Source: Boothiomyces macroporosus
Taxonomy: Eukaryota > Chytridiomycota > Chytridiomycetes > Rhizophydiales > Terramycetaceae
Length of the DNA: 64,000 nt
Direction: 5' to 3'
Assembly: GCA_027604185.1 (NCBI GenBank)
Contig: JADGKB010000029.1
Coordinates: 62,001 to 126,000, forward strand
This document shows positions 63,866 to 64,000 of this stretch, piece after piece (the first letter of the stretch is position 1; each line of letters opens with the position of its first letter). The notes beneath the pieces were generated by a model. The model worked only from the letters and a program-made list of their open reading frames with translations. It searched no databases and had not been told where the DNA came from. Both the position numbers and the translations under genes were made by a program.

Positions 63866-63976
63866 ACAAGGGTAAAAATTTCTCCACCAATTTTATGCTT
63901 TTAGAGTCGATTTACAAATTATTTCAACCCATATCATTGTACATTGACGAATACCTACTACACGGAAATAGACAAG

Positions 63977-64000
63977 ATGATAGGCTTCAAAACGAGTTTG
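63977..64000 (+). CDS. Possible 5' end of a further gene, cut by window edge
   Basis: An ATG at 63977 begins MIGFKTSL and stays open to the last base. It is divergent from the phytochelatin-synthase-like gene, with about 110 bp between starts, as for other divergent pairs here. Too short to identify. Confidence 0.25.

Overview
This window is nuclear DNA from a compact, moderately AT-rich, intron-bearing eukaryote, most likely an early-diverging fungus or close fungal relative. Fungal signals include a trifunctional FOL1 folate enzyme (DHNA-DHNA-HPPK-DHPS), an Skn7-type response regulator, a Shr3-like chaperone, a CPS1-type peptidase, GEP4 and a DUF1769 protein. A single-domain CatSper-type channel points to a lineage with a flagellated stage. 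Two meiosis-type genes (a ZIP4/SPO22 protein and an RPA1/MEIOB-like OB-fold protein) point to a sexual cycle. A rozellid, aphelid, blastocladian or chytrid-like source would fit, but placement is inference and was not searched.

The dominant property of the window is its introns. Reconstructing genes by protein-family continuity gave about 90 introns by hand count, of which about 86 are 19-23 nt long and none is shorter than 19. The typical form is GTAN7CTAATNNAG, with a branch-point-like CTAAT/TTAAC abutting the acceptor. Most genes therefore look like broken reading frames until these tiny introns are removed; every gene reconstructed here then has a length divisible by three. The clear exceptions are an 81-nt intron five bases into the ribosomal protein L24 gene and a few of 25-42 nt.

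Layout. 0.1-5 kb: CCDC47-like ER protein, OST2/DAD1, eEF1B, two tandem WW proteins, a small coiled-coil protein. 5.7-13.9 kb: hexose-phosphate epimerase, FOL1, MFS transporter, pyruvate dehydrogenase E1alpha, S1/P1 nuclease, CAP protein. 14-28 kb: OB-fold protein, FYR-domain nuclear factor, GEP4, Shr3-like, a seven-helix protein, a Myb-like/coiled-coil protein, CWF19, CPS1, ZIP4. 28.5-41.6 kb: APP1-type lipid phosphatase, Skn7, CatSper-like channel, LIM protein, TMEM198-like protein, transketolase, small membrane proteins, LIS1. 41.6-64 kb: i-AAA protease Yme1, GPI-type protein, AMSH deubiquitinase, glucose-6-phosphate dehydrogenase, Argonaute, Hsp78, SLC35F6, DUF1769, RPL24, CD225/dispanin, formamidase-like hydrolase, a copper ATPase with seven N-terminal metal-binding modules, an unknown protein, and a phytochelatin-synthase-like enzyme.

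There are no operons, but packing is extreme. Convergent neighbours are separated by 12-60 bp or overlap, and the AATAAA poly(A) signal overlaps the stop codon in many genes. Functional links include G6PDH, transketolase and the G6P epimerase in sugar-phosphate metabolism; Yme1, Hsp78 and PDH in an aerobic mitochondrion; and a copper pump beside a phytochelatin-synthase-like gene at the right end. No tRNA, rRNA, CRISPR array or transposon was recognised.
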